This document shows, one piece after another, positions 20,126 through 32,419 of a stretch of DNA of 64,000 nucleotides (positions within the stretch are counted from its first letter, which is position 1; the number at the start of each line of letters is the position of its first letter). The notes beneath the pieces were generated by a model, which ran no database searches, had not been told where the DNA came from, and saw only the letters and a program-made list of their open reading frames with translations. The position numbers were made by a program, and so were the translations under genes. The DNA is from Amyelois transitella. Lineage: Eukaryota; Arthropoda; Insecta; Lepidoptera; Pyralidae. The stretch covers positions 1,908,001-1,972,000 of the forward strand of contig NC_083524.1 in the NCBI RefSeq assembly GCF_032362555.1, given 5' to 3'.

Positions 20126-21030
20126 GTAATGGAAGCATAACCTGCAATCCTAAAAGCCTCCCTTTAAATTCTGAACGCTCAAATTGGGCATTATTTGAAT
20201 ATTCTTGAGTTATGCGTACTGCCTCGCCAATGTGCCACAATGTCCATGATCTTCAAGTTGACATTCAACATAACCTGGAACAATGTAATTGTGTTTATCT
20301 CATATTTAAAAAAAATAATTTGTGGGAAAGATGGCTACTTAAATAGGTCTGTAAAACTTACTTTCGCATTTATAGAGCTGTATCCTTTTCTGTTGATGTA
20401 ATATTGGGCTACATCACCACCAACTTTTGGTATTCTTACGTGTGTGCCATCAATTGCTCCTATCACTTGGCAAAATCCACACAGTGCATAAAAACCTGCA
20501 ATTACTTTATTCTGTTCATCATCCGTTTGTGGCATTTTAATCCACTGAGCCCTATGTGCCGCTATTGCCAAGGCAACTTGTTTACAGATCAGCGATACTG
20601 TGGGTTGGCTCATGCCACCAAGGTTTTCTGCGTCATCTTGAATCTATAAACATAAAATAATAAGTAGTTGTTAGTGTGATATTAAAAACAAACTGCAAAG
20701 TACTGACTAGTTAGGTAGGTACCTATTGAATTTTAAAAATAAACAACATATTATGACGTCTATTTACCTCTCCCCGGCCCATGTTCTGATTGCAGTCAAA
20801 ACTTTCAGATGTGGTGGTATAAAGCCACCTCTTGCATCACCAGCCACATCGTTTTTCACCATGTCAATGATGAACACTGCGGTAGATTTGGAAAATCTGT
20901 ACTTTGTTTTAAAATCAGCTTCTTGAAGTTCCTCCAGTGGATTCCTGCGCTCTTTGTAATGTTTTACACGCCTCAATAATGGCATTTGGCCTTGAATATG
21001 ATCTATTTCATCTATTCCGTCTATCACCAT
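20126..21030 (-). pseudogene. Harbinger transposase relic, three exons
   Basis: Exon 1 (21030 to about 20768) reads EELQEADFKTKYRFSKSTAV and PPHLKVLTAIRTWA. Exon 2 (to about 20360) has MSQPTVSLICKQVALAIAAH and the first Asp in QVIGAIDGTHVRI. Exon 3 starts near 20275 with VMLNVNLKIMDIVAHWRGST, HNSRIF, then a stop and a shift (NNAQFERSEFKGRLLG). The Gly-Asp and final Glu blocks are lost at the MULE junction. Confidence 0.8.
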
Positions 21031-21645
21031 TAAATCACCGATAAATACTGATTTTAATTAGTCTAAACTTACACCTTCGAGTAAAGTTACTCTCTCTTAA
21101 GTCTGTAGAGGGTATAACTGCTGGAAAGGTTTTAAACAAAATTTGAAAGTACAATCGCATAAAATGGTTTTTGGATTTTCTAAGATTGTTTTACAATTTT
21201 CACTAGCAAATATTAAAATTCTGTTGTTTGTTTGGTAGTCAATTAAGCGGGTGATAGCCGCAGTTTTCAAAATAAAAAAACAAAATCTTTTAAACTATTG
21301 TATAAAGAATTAAAGAATTACATACATTAATTTTAATATTACTACAATGCAAAATTATTACAATGCAAGTGAGACCGAACCGATGTGAGGATACAGAATG
21401 AATTTTCAGAAGTTGCCGGGCGGTCGGACGATGGACGTTGCGCAACCCGTTTCCATGCAGCGACAATGGTGGCCGGAGTACTCAGAACCGCGGATGCTGT
21501 GTCATGACTTCACATAGATGTAGGATTCGTGACAAGTTAGCTAGTAAAAAGTTTGCAAACATTTCGGGCACAATAACATTCTTCATCGACTTAATTTTTT
21601 ACCGTTTTCAATAAAATTTATTCTTAACATTTTTATATGTCGGTA
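21031..21645. other. no gene recognised
   Basis: AT-rich, with one GC-richer stretch around 21415-21510. No recognisable coding, RNA or terminal repeat. Confidence 0.4.
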
Positions 21646-22021
21646 TTATTTTATAAGGTCAATTCTTTTATCTTTAAGGGTTGAAACCGTGTGCTGAAAC
21701 GCAGTTGGTACAGGAATAGTACAATCACTTTTTACTTCTTCCATGCACTGGTCAAAACTAGGCTCCAGTTCATTTAATACAAAATCAAGCTCACAGTCGT
21801 GCATGTCATCTCGTTTAACGCAGTTGTTGTTATCAGTTATTAGCCTTGCAAACAGTTTTCTTCGAACACCTCCAAACACAATAACATCCGGTCTTTATCA
21901 TATTTGTGCCCCGCACAAAGTAGTATCGGGCTTCCTCACTGGGATGTAATAATGTCGTGTCTGTCCAGCCTGTGATCCACTTGTGACGAGCGAGTTGATA
22001 ACAAAAAAAAATAGGTAACAT
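21646..22021 (-). pseudogene. unidentified protein fragment
   Basis: Two overlapping minus frames together give HPSEEARYYFVRGTNM, then VIVFGGVRRKLFARLITDNN, then CELDFVLNELEPSFDQCMEE and TLKDKRIDLIK to a stop at 21646. One frameshift near 21870 separates them. The composition looks protein-like, but I do not recognise a family. Confidence 0.35.
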
Positions 22022-22544
22022 TTAAAATTGCCAACTTGCGCGCGGAAGCGAGTTTCTCTCAAGCGAGTTGACGATTAAGTCCCAAAAACGTTTGAAGACC
22101 GTTCCGATGATTCACTTTCTTTATTTCACTTTTGATTATGTAGTTTTCGTGTAACAAATATTCAAAAATATACATAATGTGAAGTTTACAAAGCAACATT
22201 TTAATCTTAATTGTTGTCTCAAATATTGATAGCGGGTGTGATTCTATAATATACAGTTTACCATTGTATGGAAAACAAGCTAAACCAACCCAAGTCAAGC
22301 AAAATTGATGCGTAATTTGTCGTAAAATCGAATGACGAGATATGATACTCGTATTATTTGATACATTTCAAAAAAACTTATGCAACACGCAACGTAACCA
22401 AAGTTCCTATTAAAAATTACTTAAAATGATTGACAATCCCTGAAGCCTGTGAATTCACGATATTACTTGAAACGAACACTGTAGGCATGATATAATAAAT
22501 GACAAAGATACTTTTGTTTAAGGAAAAACTTTGACAAATGTCGT
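22022..22544. other. no gene recognised
   Basis: AT-rich sequence with short chance frames only. Confidence 0.4.
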
Positions 22545-23140
22545 CATATTGGAGTTTCAATGTGTTCTAAATTTGTGTCCTCTCGGGCATCATACGCCAT
22601 ACGCAAAAGATTTACATGGTGCCCGAGATGCATCATCCGCACGGAATCTTTCTCTGCTGCGCGAGCCGCGAGTGCCCTGAGAGTCCAGTACAATAATGCT
22701 TTCAGGGCGTTGATGGGACTGTCTCGATTCTGCAGCGCGTCGGGGATGTTTGCGAATGCTAAATGTAGATAACTATTACGCAATCATTCGTAAACGGACG
22801 GCTTCCCTGATGCGTAGAGTCCGGTGCAGTCCCAACAGCGTCATGAACATTATTGCAAATAAACTTGAGAGCCCAGTGTGGGCATATTGGTATAAATTGC
22901 ATGTGTCCAACAATGTTGGGTTGGAGAAGTAGATACATTTATCTGCCTCTTCAAATTAACATATAAATTTAATTTAATATAATTTATTTTAATTTTATTT
23001 ATGTAATGTAATATTTAATTTAATTTATTTACTTATTACTTGTTGGTTAATGTAATTTAATTTATGTATTTCTAGTGATTATAATGTAATGTATGAAGAT
23101 ATGGTCGCAAGTCTGAAATAAATGATTATTATTATTAAAC
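22545..23140 (+). mobile_element. 3' fragment of a jockey/R1-type LINE
   Basis: The plus strand encodes the C-terminal tail of a non-LTR reverse transcriptase: ALRVQYNNAFRALMGLSRFC, SASGMFANAK, then after a shift YAIIRKRTASLMRRVRC and ESPVWAYWYKLH to a stop near 22930. An AT-rich 3' untranslated region follows and ends in ATTATTATTA near 23136, a typical LINE tail. The EN and RT domains are absent, so this is a 5'-truncated insertion. The clade is a judgement from motif memory. Confidence 0.65.
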
Positions 23141-23384
23141 TTAATTTAGAATCACGTTAAGTTTTAAATGTCATTGGATACTAAAGAAACCTTCCGTACA
23201 ATGTGCTACCAAATTTTGTCACGGATGTCAAAAACATATTTACTAATTATGAACATGGTGGCAATAAATGGTGTCCATTGTGTCAATAAATATTTCTTAT
23301 CTTTTTTTAACGTAAAAATGAAACCAAAAATCAAATAAGACTGAAAACCCTAGAGAAAAAAAGAAAGAGATATGACCCAGAATC

Positions 23385-23830
23385 TCTAAAAAATGCCTTG
23401 CAGGCTATTTTTTTTTGCAAATGGTATGAGCCAAAAACTTGCGGCTAAGACTTATCAGGTTCCAAGGACTACTCTTATTTACAAAATTAAGAATCCTGAC
23501 CACAATGTGCGCCCAGGTCTTTCAACTGTGTTGACAGAAGAAGAGGAAAACCATTTAGAAAATTGGATTGAAGTTTGCAGCAGAGAGGGGTTCCCTAAAA
23601 GAAAATAGGACTTAATTAGTAGTGTATCTCATTTTGTGAAGAAAAAATACCGAGCCAGCACGTTTAAAAATGGCGAAAAAAGGTTCAAACTATTCATGTG
23701 TCCTCATCCAAATATTTGTTTTAGGACACCAGAAGCAGTATCCTCTGCCAGTGCGGCAATTTCAGAAAACGACTTTTCGCCACTTTTTCTCCCGGTGGGT
23801 TAAATTGATACTTTCTACCACACATTAGTC
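23385..23830 (+). pseudogene. pogo/Tigger-like transposase N-terminal relic (psq and CENP-B DNA-binding)
   Basis: Plus-strand frame gives GMSQKLAAKTYQVPRTTLIY (pipsqueak-type helix-turn-helix), LSTVLTEEEENHLENWIEVC and SREGFPKRK, then after a stop FKNGEKRFKLFMCPHPN and AVSSASAAISENDFSP. This is the DNA-binding half of pogo-type transposases. No DDE domain follows. Confidence 0.7.
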
Positions 23831-24412
23831 CGGTGGCGCCCACAGCATTCAAAAAAGGAAATGTCCAACCACAGATTATTAATGGTTAGATCTGATAGTG
23901 ATGTATCATTGTACACTGCATCATCAACTCGACCATCTTCACCTTCAGTCCAATCACTACAGTTTAAATTATTCAACGTGCAGTAGCTTGAATGAAGAGG
24001 AAGCTAAAATAGAAACAGAGGCAAAGCAAGCTCTGATCAATACAATTAAAAAATTTAAGACAAACCTCGCCTATACATTGGCATAACTAAGGATTGTTAT
24101 TTTTTGATAAACTTGATACATACAAACATTGGCATATCTACTGAACATATTTTACTATGTTTAAAAAATAAGGTTGAACACTACATTAGTATTGTGTCAA
24201 AAACACAGCCTTTATATTTTTCTAGTATTCAAACGCTATGCTCAATTATACCAAGTACCATATAATGGGAAAGGTATCGTATGTGCGAATGAAACCAGGT
24301 TGTTTACCGAGTAAATTTGGATGTGAAGACAGAAGAAAACGAACCTGCAACAGTGCAGAACAGCCATACATGATAAAAAACAGAGAATGACTACTACTAA
24401 AACTGCACGTGT

Positions 24413-24606
24413 ATCATGACTGATAGGGGCTTTAAGCATAATAATATAGAACAATACTTTACTAAATCAGGTATAACACTAGTAAGGCCTTCTGTTGTAG
24501 AAAAAGGAGCGCAAATGAGTAAAAGCGAGGCCAAAGAAACAAAACAGGTTGCTAGTTTGCGCATACATATAGAAAGAGTGATTCGGCGCCTACGAGAATT
24601 TTGTTA
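24413..24606 (+). pseudogene. ISL2EU-type transposase C-terminus
   Basis: The peptide MTDRGFKHNNIEQYF, later SEAKETKQVASLRIHIERVI and RRLREF, is the end of a DDE_Tnp_4 domain, with the catalytic Glu in RIHIERVIRRL and the preceding Asp in TDRGF. Upstream catalytic parts are missing. It points toward the YqaJ gene on the other strand, the convergent layout seen in ISL2EU-type transposons. Confidence 0.7.
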
Positions 24607-24959
24607 AGAACACATGCCTTCCTTAATTTTAATTTATTTTAAGATACTGGATGATGTAATTATTATTGCATGTGCATTGATAAATCTGCAAGATTCTTTA
24701 ATGAAATAAAACTAAAAATTTTCATAATTGTTTTTTTTATTATACACAAACATACATGTAAGCAAACAGCATAACTATAGCAGCAGTAAAGCCTAGCTAT
24801 ATTAATTTACTACACTTCTATGTAAGTACACATATTTACTCTACACTCTTATGTAATAAAGGGTATATTTGATTTTTCCAGAAAACTATCAACTTAATTA
24901 ATTAAATTTTCAATATATTTCAAGTTAAATGGTATATTTATCAAATTCACTTTTTTTAT

Positions 24960-25920
24960 TATTACCATAGTCTTTTGGTCTGCTACACAAAAAACACTTT
25001 TTCTGTAGCTCCTCCATTTTTTATATAACTTTTGTAAGTTTTGCTACAGCTGGGATATTTAATTTCAATAATACAATCTTGGAGTATACCATCTGGTGAT
25101 CCTGCGATTATTGGACATTTCTTACTTAACATAAGTCCACATTTAATTGTTTTGTCAAAATCTTAGTAAAAGTGGATTATATTAATTATAGATTTTAGTT
25201 TAATTTCCACTGTTTTCCTGACTTCATCTTCTAGGACTCTACTTCGACTCATTGCTACCGTATTTACCCTTCCAAAATAAGTGATGCAGGTGTGCCATCT
25301 GCTGTCTTACAACGACTTACTTCATATGCTCTTGAAGCGGTTATGCGGCCATATCTAAATTCATACCATAAATAACATTTGTGCCGTTCTCTTGTTTCTT
25401 CCTCAACTTTATTTATTTAAGATTCAGTTAGACATATCTCTTTTTAAAAATCATCAACGCCTTTGTGTTTGTATTTGCACATGAGATGATGCATCGAGAT
25501 GGCATGTGTGTCACTTAAAATGAAATCGTTATGGTACTTTAAAAGTTCACAATTTTGAATTTTCCTCTTCTTTGCTTCGTCCAAAAACTCTGTTAGCACT
25601 GATATATTTGCTGGTAATAATGAATTACCATTTGAAAATTCTTTTGGTATCATTAATTTTAAGCTGGAATCAACTCTTGATAATCTGGATTTTTACCAGT
25701 AGCATTCTACTGCGGTACTAGAAGGCTCTTCACTACGGCGATGAACCCACATCAGGCAGGCTATTGCATGTGTGCAGCCACCCTTTGAAGCCACGCAGTC
25801 ATGGCATTGAATGGAGATGATAATGTCCTCTTCTTCATCCACTACAAGTGTGCATCCATACAATATTATTTGAACTATGTGTTCAGGACAAATCTTGCAC
25901 TTGACATATAAAGTTTAACT
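24960..25920 (-). pseudogene. SWIM/YqaJ nuclease gene of ISL2EU type, copy 1, broken
   Basis: Minus translation yields IISIQCHDCVASKGGCTHAI with CLMWVHRRSEEPSSTAVECY (SWIM-type zinc finger), then AKKRKIQNCELLKYHNDF, RYGRITASRAYEVSRC, AGSPDGI and IEIKYP, the YqaJ (lambda-exonuclease-like) catalytic motifs. Several stops and shifts interrupt it. Confidence 0.72.
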
Positions 25921-25959
25921 AACTTTTCATCATAATTGACTATCAATATTTCCACAATT

Positions 25960-26640
25960 TCTATAATTTAATAATAATTCCAAACATTTGGATTTGAATT
26001 TGTGCCATACATTTTTCTGTAACTTTATTAATCTTTTTTATAATTTTCATTAGTAAAACACTTATTTCAATACAATATTTTTTCAAAAATACCATCAGGA
26101 GAACCAGCAGTGAAAGGGTATTTTGATGAAATAAATAACCCATACTCCTTCGCCTTTTTCCCTTATGATATTTCCAGAATCATTTTTACTTGGCTTTCTA
26201 AGTCTCGACCTCTCCTCATGGCTTTTGTATCTGGTGGTTTGGCAGTCAAAGCATAGCAGTCAAAGATCCACCCACAGTGTGACATTTGATTACTTCATAA
26301 GCTTTTGAAGCTGTAACACGCCCATATCTCAATTCGTGCCACAATTTGTTTTTGAATTATGATCGAGTATTCTCTTCAATCGTTTTAATGTTTTCTTCAG
26401 TGAAATACTCTGATACCTATTGTATCTAAATGCATCACAATCACTATTGTTGCAATGCTCTATAATGAGATAAGTAAGTTATAATTTCTCACATGCTCTA
26501 TAATACTGCTGGAGCTAGTATATTTCAGTAGTTCACAGTTAGTAACATTTCGATTTGCTGCTGCTTGAAGAAATTGTGTCAGCAAATTATTATGAGGTGG
26601 AATTTGTGCAAGACGTCATGACATGATTTAGATTATATTC
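25960..26640 (-). pseudogene. SWIM/YqaJ nuclease gene, copy 2, heavily broken
   Basis: Scattered minus-strand frames match the same family: TAKPPDTKAMRRGRDLESQV, FHCWFS near the SPDG block, and CMAQIQIQMFG (the conserved Gln motif of YqaJ). Its downstream end abuts the upstream end of copy 1, giving a head-to-tail pair. Confidence 0.6.
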
Positions 26641-27002
26641 CTAGTTCTCAAAAGGACTTGTATCCAGATTTTACCTTTACAAAAAAAAACCGACGTTTTG
26701 TCACGAGGGACTGTCACGTTCATTCGACCGAACCTTCGAGAGGATTCCCTCAAATGTTTGAAATTTTTCATTGTTCCATTTCATATAGTACTTAGTTTAT
26801 GGTCTTGGGAATCCCCGTTATAGAATTTTTGTACCTATTATTTTATTTCATTCATAGAGCAGTTTTGAAAACTCAACACAACTGAATCTAATAGAGGAAA
26901 TTTCTCTGTGGCTAAGATATTTGTTGAAAGTTACCAAGTTCGTCCGCTAATATTCAGTTTTCTGTGTGTTTGTGTTGTGTTTTACGTTGACTTTATAACA
27001 AA
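26641..27002. other. no gene recognised, possible hAT 5' region
   Basis: Non-coding stretch upstream of the hAT-like start at 27003. I cannot place a terminal repeat with confidence. Confidence 0.3.
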
Positions 27003-27560
27003 ATGAATCTCCCATTACGAAAACAAACAGTTTATAAGCAAAGGTACAAATCGGAATGGGAACAGTTACCGGAATATAAACAGTGGCTGAAAACAGTATC
27101 TGGCAATGACTCAAGAACTATGTGTACATTTTGTAAAAAGGATTTTGTTGCAAAGATAAGTGACATTCAAAGGCATTTTGATATATTTTTTACATAATAA
27201 ACAAACTTTAATTACATCTGTGGTACATCACCCGTCGAAAAAGCCTGTTACGAAGTAGAAGGGGCTTTAGCATTATACGTAGCCGAACACACGTCTATAC
27301 TATCAGTATATCACCATACAGATACTATAGAAATGAAATTCCACCGATCAAAATGCACCGCTGTTATTCAAGAAGTTCTTGCACCGCATTTCAGAAAATC
27401 ATAGAGGACAGAAATCGACAATTAACTCTACAGCTTAATAATTAATGAGTCTACTGATATCTCTGTTCATAAATATCTCGTAATCCCTGTTCATAAGTGT
27501 AATATACACAGAATAAAATATTTTCTACATTTTTGAGCCTAGTAGAACTAGAAGCGGCAG
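27003..27560 (+). pseudogene. hAT-type transposase N-terminal relic
   Basis: The start at 27003 reads MNLPLRKQTVYKQRYKSEWE, then CTFCKKDFVAKISDIQRHF, a C2H2/BED-like finger. After a stop other frames give LALYVAEHTSILSV, KCTAVIQEVLAPHFRKS and INESTDISVHKYLVIPV; the last resembles the first catalytic block of hAT transposases (DESTD). Nothing after about 27560 continues it. Confidence 0.6.
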
Positions 27561-27957
27561 ATGTGCAGGGCATCATTCATCATAGAAAGTATTATAAATA
27601 TTGCAATAAAATATTTTTAACTAATAAGTACTTATAGTTCTTAATTTAATAAATATATGTTATTTTTATATACATAATTTGTAACATAACACCACTCAAC
27701 TTTATGGTATGCAATAAATGATTAAGTATTAAGTATTGAGTAGTTTTATTATTACCAAAGTGCACTGTATCATTATAATTTTTATGTAGTTGTGAAACAA
27801 AATTCAACTGTTTCATAAAAAAAATAATATCTGATAGGCCAAAATGTATCTACCTATGCTACAGCAGATTTCTGGTATTAATTGAGCTTTTAATGGGACT
27901 TTCAATTTAATAAAACACAATCATTTTCATTACAAAGTAGATGTATTTATGATTCTG
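27561..27957. other. AT-rich spacer, no gene recognised
   Basis: AT-rich sequence between the hAT relic and the YqaJ gene end. No coding seen. Confidence 0.4.
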
Positions 27958-29350
27958 TCAAACTTCAACACTTTTGCGCAAAATTGGAAAAATGTTATTT
28001 TTCCAAAAATAAACAATACTATCTAATAATTGGACTACATAGTCATGGTCATATTCAACGGGAATTATAGTCACCTGATTATTATTTGTAAAGTCACTGT
28101 GAGCAACACAAAAATAGCTAAGGTCCCCTTTGGTACAATACATCTGCATTTGCATTTGGGCAAAATATTGTTTTGATATGGTACCATTCTTATCAATATA
28201 GTTAAGTGCAGTTTTTTCACTTGATGGACACTTAATTTCAAAGGTAGTCTTCTTATTAATGCCATCTGGCGAGCCAGCAACCATTGGAAACTCCTCTGAA
28301 ATATATAGACCACATTTTTCTATTTTCATTTTTAATTCTTTTTCCACCGCTTTCCTCACTTGATCCTCCAGTTTTATGCCTCTTAACATTGCACTAGTTT
28401 CTGGAACTTTTGCACCAAAAATCATAGACACCAGGGAACCATCTACCGTTTTACATCGGCTAACTTGGTAGCATTTTGAAACTGTTATTCTACCATATCT
28501 TAATTCATGCCATAAACTACTTTATTTTGATCCTTTGTTTCACGTTCTACATATGATATAGTTCTTACATTGAAAAGAGGAGAAATTTTAGTTAAAAACA
28601 CATCACAGTTCTCATTGTTGTATCTAATTATTAAATTATGCAGTGATAGAGTAGACTTGTTCTCAAAATCAGGTTCATGTTTTAAAAACTGGCAGTTTTC
28701 TATTTTTCTCTTTTTGCATTGCAAAATAAATTCATTCAGTAGACTGCTGTCTGGATCTATCTCCTTAGGTTTTCTTTTGCTGATATGTTTTGCATGCAAA
28801 ATTTTTATTGAAGAGCCAACTTTGGCCAAATTTGATTTCCGCCAATAACATTCAACAGACGTACACGATGGGTCTTCGGTTCGGCGGTGTAACCACATTA
28901 AAAATGCAACAGCGTGCTTGCAACCACCATGTGATGAGGCGCAATCGTGGCACTGGACACTAGTCACAATCTCTTCCTCTTCATTTAAAACAAGAGTCAC
29001 TGCGTAGGGCTTGGAACGCACTTTGTGTTCCGGGCATACCATACACTTAACTAAGCATATGTTTTGATCCCTCTTGAGCTGCACATAACCTATTGCGTCG
29101 TCCCCGTATGATTCCCTTCCGGACCTGACAACAAAAAATAGGTTATGTTGGATTGGTTGTGTAATAATTTACCTATTATAATTGTGTATTGTAAGAGAAT
29201 GTTTAATACAATAAATATTTACATCGCTGTTTTAACATTTCTTAACTCAACAGAACAGAAATCGGGATTGGACGCAAAAAATTTCGCCACCATTAACGTA
29301 TTAATCCTCGGTAGATTTATATTGTCTGCTTTCACAAAACCGTCTTCCAT
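27958..29350 (-). pseudogene. SWIM/YqaJ nuclease gene of ISL2EU type, copy 3, one frameshift
   Basis: Exon 1 (29350 down to 29223) reads MEDGFVKADNINLPRINTLM and VKTA. An intron with GTAAAT and TGTCAG leads to exon 2 from 29124 (SGRESYGDDAIGYVQLKRDQ). The SWIM zinc finger is CHDCASSHGGCKHAVAFLMW. After one frameshift near 28505 the YqaJ domain follows: ELRYGRITVSKCYQVSRC, GIKLEDQV, AGSPDGI, FEIKCPS and FAQMQMQMYC, the expected order of catalytic Glu, Asp, Glu-x-Lys and Gln motifs. It ends at 27958. Only one break separates it from an open gene of about 400 residues. The protein is probably a transposition-associated exonuclease. Confidence 0.82.
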
Positions 29351-29947
29351 GATTCTATTAAATTATTAAAGAGTAAAAACCCAAAAACGTGATAGAAATT
29401 TTAAAATTTCAAAATAAACAGAGCCTGACATCATCAATATGTTTTCGATTCGATATTTGTTTACTAAAAGTATGACGTCACGTCAGTACCCAACATGGCG
29501 GATAGCGTTTTCGACTATTTGAAGAACAGATTAAAAAAGAGGATTTTTTAAATTGAATTATAAAATCCATATTGCACTTTTATGAATAATGATCGATGTT
29601 TTTCTTTTATTTTTTACAAAATCTATAAGATACGTGCATTTTTATATTTTTTTTTACATGGTGTAAAATAGCCTATAGCAAATCCAAGAGTAGTCGGCTG
29701 TAGATTGCACTCATATAAAAATGAACTCTCCAGATTTGTACCAACATATGACTTAATCATAACATCATAAACTGATCTGAAATATGTGATATTTTGTTCC
29801 TTATTATCAAACTGGTGTACTGTAATGTGATTGTTTATTTTCAGGAGGAGCCCAATCTGAACTGTATCGCAACAGGAAAGGGTATTTTAGGTATTCTCTT
29901 TGAATGTAGGTACAAATGGTGTGTGATGCACAATTACGCATAAGAAA
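29323..29947. repeat. 625-bp perfect tandem duplication, copy 1
   Basis: Identical by eye to 29948-30572. It spans the first 28 bp of YqaJ exon 1, its upstream region with a TGACGTCA site, and the 3' end of a Harbinger intron with its acceptor and first exon bases. The join has AATGT microhomology. Confidence 0.95.
29473..29480. promoter_or_regulatory. CRE-like palindrome upstream of the YqaJ gene
   Basis: TGACGTCA, followed by CGTCAG, lies about 120 bp upstream of the YqaJ start on minus. It recurs at 30098-30105 in the second duplicate. It may be a promoter element; unproven. Confidence 0.35.
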
Positions 29948-30572
29948 TGTCTGCTTTCACAAAACCGTCTTCCATGATTCTATTAAATTATTAAAGAGTA
30001 AAAACCCAAAAACGTGATAGAAATTTTAAAATTTCAAAATAAACAGAGCCTGACATCATCAATATGTTTTCGATTCGATATTTGTTTACTAAAAGTATGA
30101 CGTCACGTCAGTACCCAACATGGCGGATAGCGTTTTCGACTATTTGAAGAACAGATTAAAAAAGAGGATTTTTTAAATTGAATTATAAAATCCATATTGC
30201 ACTTTTATGAATAATGATCGATGTTTTTCTTTTATTTTTTACAAAATCTATAAGATACGTGCATTTTTATATTTTTTTTTACATGGTGTAAAATAGCCTA
30301 TAGCAAATCCAAGAGTAGTCGGCTGTAGATTGCACTCATATAAAAATGAACTCTCCAGATTTGTACCAACATATGACTTAATCATAACATCATAAACTGA
30401 TCTGAAATATGTGATATTTTGTTCCTTATTATCAAACTGGTGTACTGTAATGTGATTGTTTATTTTCAGGAGGAGCCCAATCTGAACTGTATCGCAACAG
30501 GAAAGGGTATTTTAGGTATTCTCTTTGAATGTAGGTACAAATGGTGTGTGATGCACAATTACGCATAAGAAA
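29948..30572. repeat. 625-bp perfect tandem duplication, copy 2
   Basis: Second copy, offset exactly 625 bp. No difference seen. It continues directly into the Harbinger transposase exon. Confidence 0.95.
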
Positions 30573-30960
30573 TGTTGTTGCGAGATGGCCAGGTTCTGTA
30601 CACGATAGTACCATATTTAATTATTCACCATTATGTGCTCAATTAGAACGTGGAGATTTTGGAAATATGGTTATTCTTGGAGATATTGGCTATCCTTGTC
30701 GGCCTTATTTGTTAACACCATTACTAGACACAAGGACGCCTGCTGAAGAAGCATATAATCGTTCCCAAATAAGCACGAGAAACCCGGTGGAAAGGCTTTT
30801 TGGTGTATAAAAAAGAAGATTTCCTTGCCTACAACATGGGATGGGCCTTAAAATTAATAATATTCCACCTGTAATTGTAGCATGATCAGTACTGCACAAC
30901 ATTGCATTCTCTAAGGAAGATGCACTATTTGAAGGAGAACCTATGTATATTAAATATTGA
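30467..30960 (+). pseudogene. Harbinger transposase 3' exon, broken
   Basis: After a TTTTCAG acceptor the exon reads GGAQSELYRNRKGYF, then in another frame MVCDAQLRIRNVVARWPGSV, HDSTIFNYSPL, the second Asp in VILGDIGYPCRPYLL and the Glu in STRNPVERLFGV, followed by a stop where Trp-Lys is expected. Downstream KRRFPCLQHGMGLKINNIPP and VLHNIAF continue with further stops. N-terminal exons are not found to the left; instead ISL2EU sequence joins in the intron. Confidence 0.82.
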
Positions 30961-31149
30961 AGATGAGCTTATAGCGCAACCTACTCGTATAGAGCCAAGT
31001 GGCAATCAAAATTTTCTTGTAAGGACAACATTAATCAATGCATATTTTTCTAATTAGACATGGTGTTTTTTTATAAAACCTTTATTAAAAAAGTATAATT
31101 TTCTACCTCTTACATCACAGTACATAGACAACTTGTTAAGTACATAGAT

Positions 31150-32390
31150 AACTTATTAACTACTTTTTTTTAGAACATTGCAACTTTTTTAATCTTAATT
31201 TTAAAATTTGCATTTCTACATTATATTTATTTATTTCCATCTTGTTCTTATTAATGAAATACTTAGTTTCTAATTTATCATTTCTTAGTTTTGCCTTAAA
31301 ATATTGTTCCTTTATAGTATCAACTATAGAATAAAACTATTATGTCTCACAAACTCTTTTTAATCTTTCTACAAATAAATACACTGGGGTAGATGATGCA
31401 TGATCTATGCCATCTGCCCCGTTAGTCGACAAGACGGGTTTACCAGGCCCGATTTAACATTTTTTTCCAACCTTCCCGTCATTGGGCCGGGCCACATTGA
31501 ATATTCAAGTATAAAAATATATTTCACATTGTACTAACCAAAATATAGTGCAGCATCATCATAGGGTTTCGATAATGGTTACAACCATTAAAGGTTTGAG
31601 GTGCTGCCATTGCCAATATTTGTGCATCATGCTAAGTAAGGGTGCTTTTATAAGACCCACCACCAGTGTGATTGATTTCTTTCTAAAACAATATAAACAC
31701 AAATTTTATATATTGTAGTGATTTGGTAGGGTCTCCAATTTGTTGTCATAGACTTTCAAATTACCTTATCTTCTGATGCTTTTATTTTGATATCTTTTAC
31801 ATCTTTAGTTTTTTCATAAAACTGAAGTCGGTAAAAGTAAGATAATTTTATTTTAGTACTATCATACTAATGTTAACACTTCACACCTCATACCAATAAA
31901 ATATAAAAGGAAATCTTGTATTTTTATCCGGATGTATGAATGTAACAAATAAATTAGAAAACTACTGAACCAATTACAAAAATTCTTTCATCATTAGAAT
32001 GCTACATGCATTGTAAAATTGTTGTATTGGAGACATTACATTCACTTTGGCAATATTCTTTTTAGACCTATGTTTGAGGTTCTCATAAAGGTGCCGGAGT
32101 TGTTGCCAACTTCTGAAGCCGCTTGCAGCAACAGTATTGTACTGCTGGCAAACAGAATCCCAAGCTTCACGCTTCTTTAAAATCATGCTGGCATTCGTTT
32201 CCTTATTTTCAATTATATTCTGGTAACTAAAAGCATACAATAAAGTTAAACATCCAATGACCTTATTTGTAATTGAACGAAAGGGATGTTTGTTTACAGT
32301 TAATATTTTGTTGTTTATACTCACTTTTTTACCAGTTCTAGGAGAATACTTTCTAAGCCACAGTGTAATTACACCCTCGTTTCTCTGTTT
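31150..32390 (-). pseudogene. zeste/Myb-SANT-like partner gene of the adjacent Harbinger, broken
   Basis: A first exon ends ILLELVKK with a GTGAGT donor near 32325. The next exon, after a TTTTAG acceptor near 32236, reads YQNIIENKETNASMILKKRE, AWDSVCQQYN and GFRSWQQLRHLYENLKHRSK, a Myb/SANT-like DNA-binding domain. Farther left come a TGGGSYKST stretch and a C-terminal coiled segment (IKEQYFKAKLRNDKLETKYF, MQILKLRLKKL) ending near 31150. It converges on the transposase exon. Stops are present in the middle. Confidence 0.65.
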
Positions 32391-32419
32391 CTTCCATAAT
32401 TATTAAAATATACAGATTT

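Noticed and set aside
22544-22783. Minus-strand frame at the jockey-type LINE end
   Set aside because: The plus strand there encodes the recognised LINE C-terminus.
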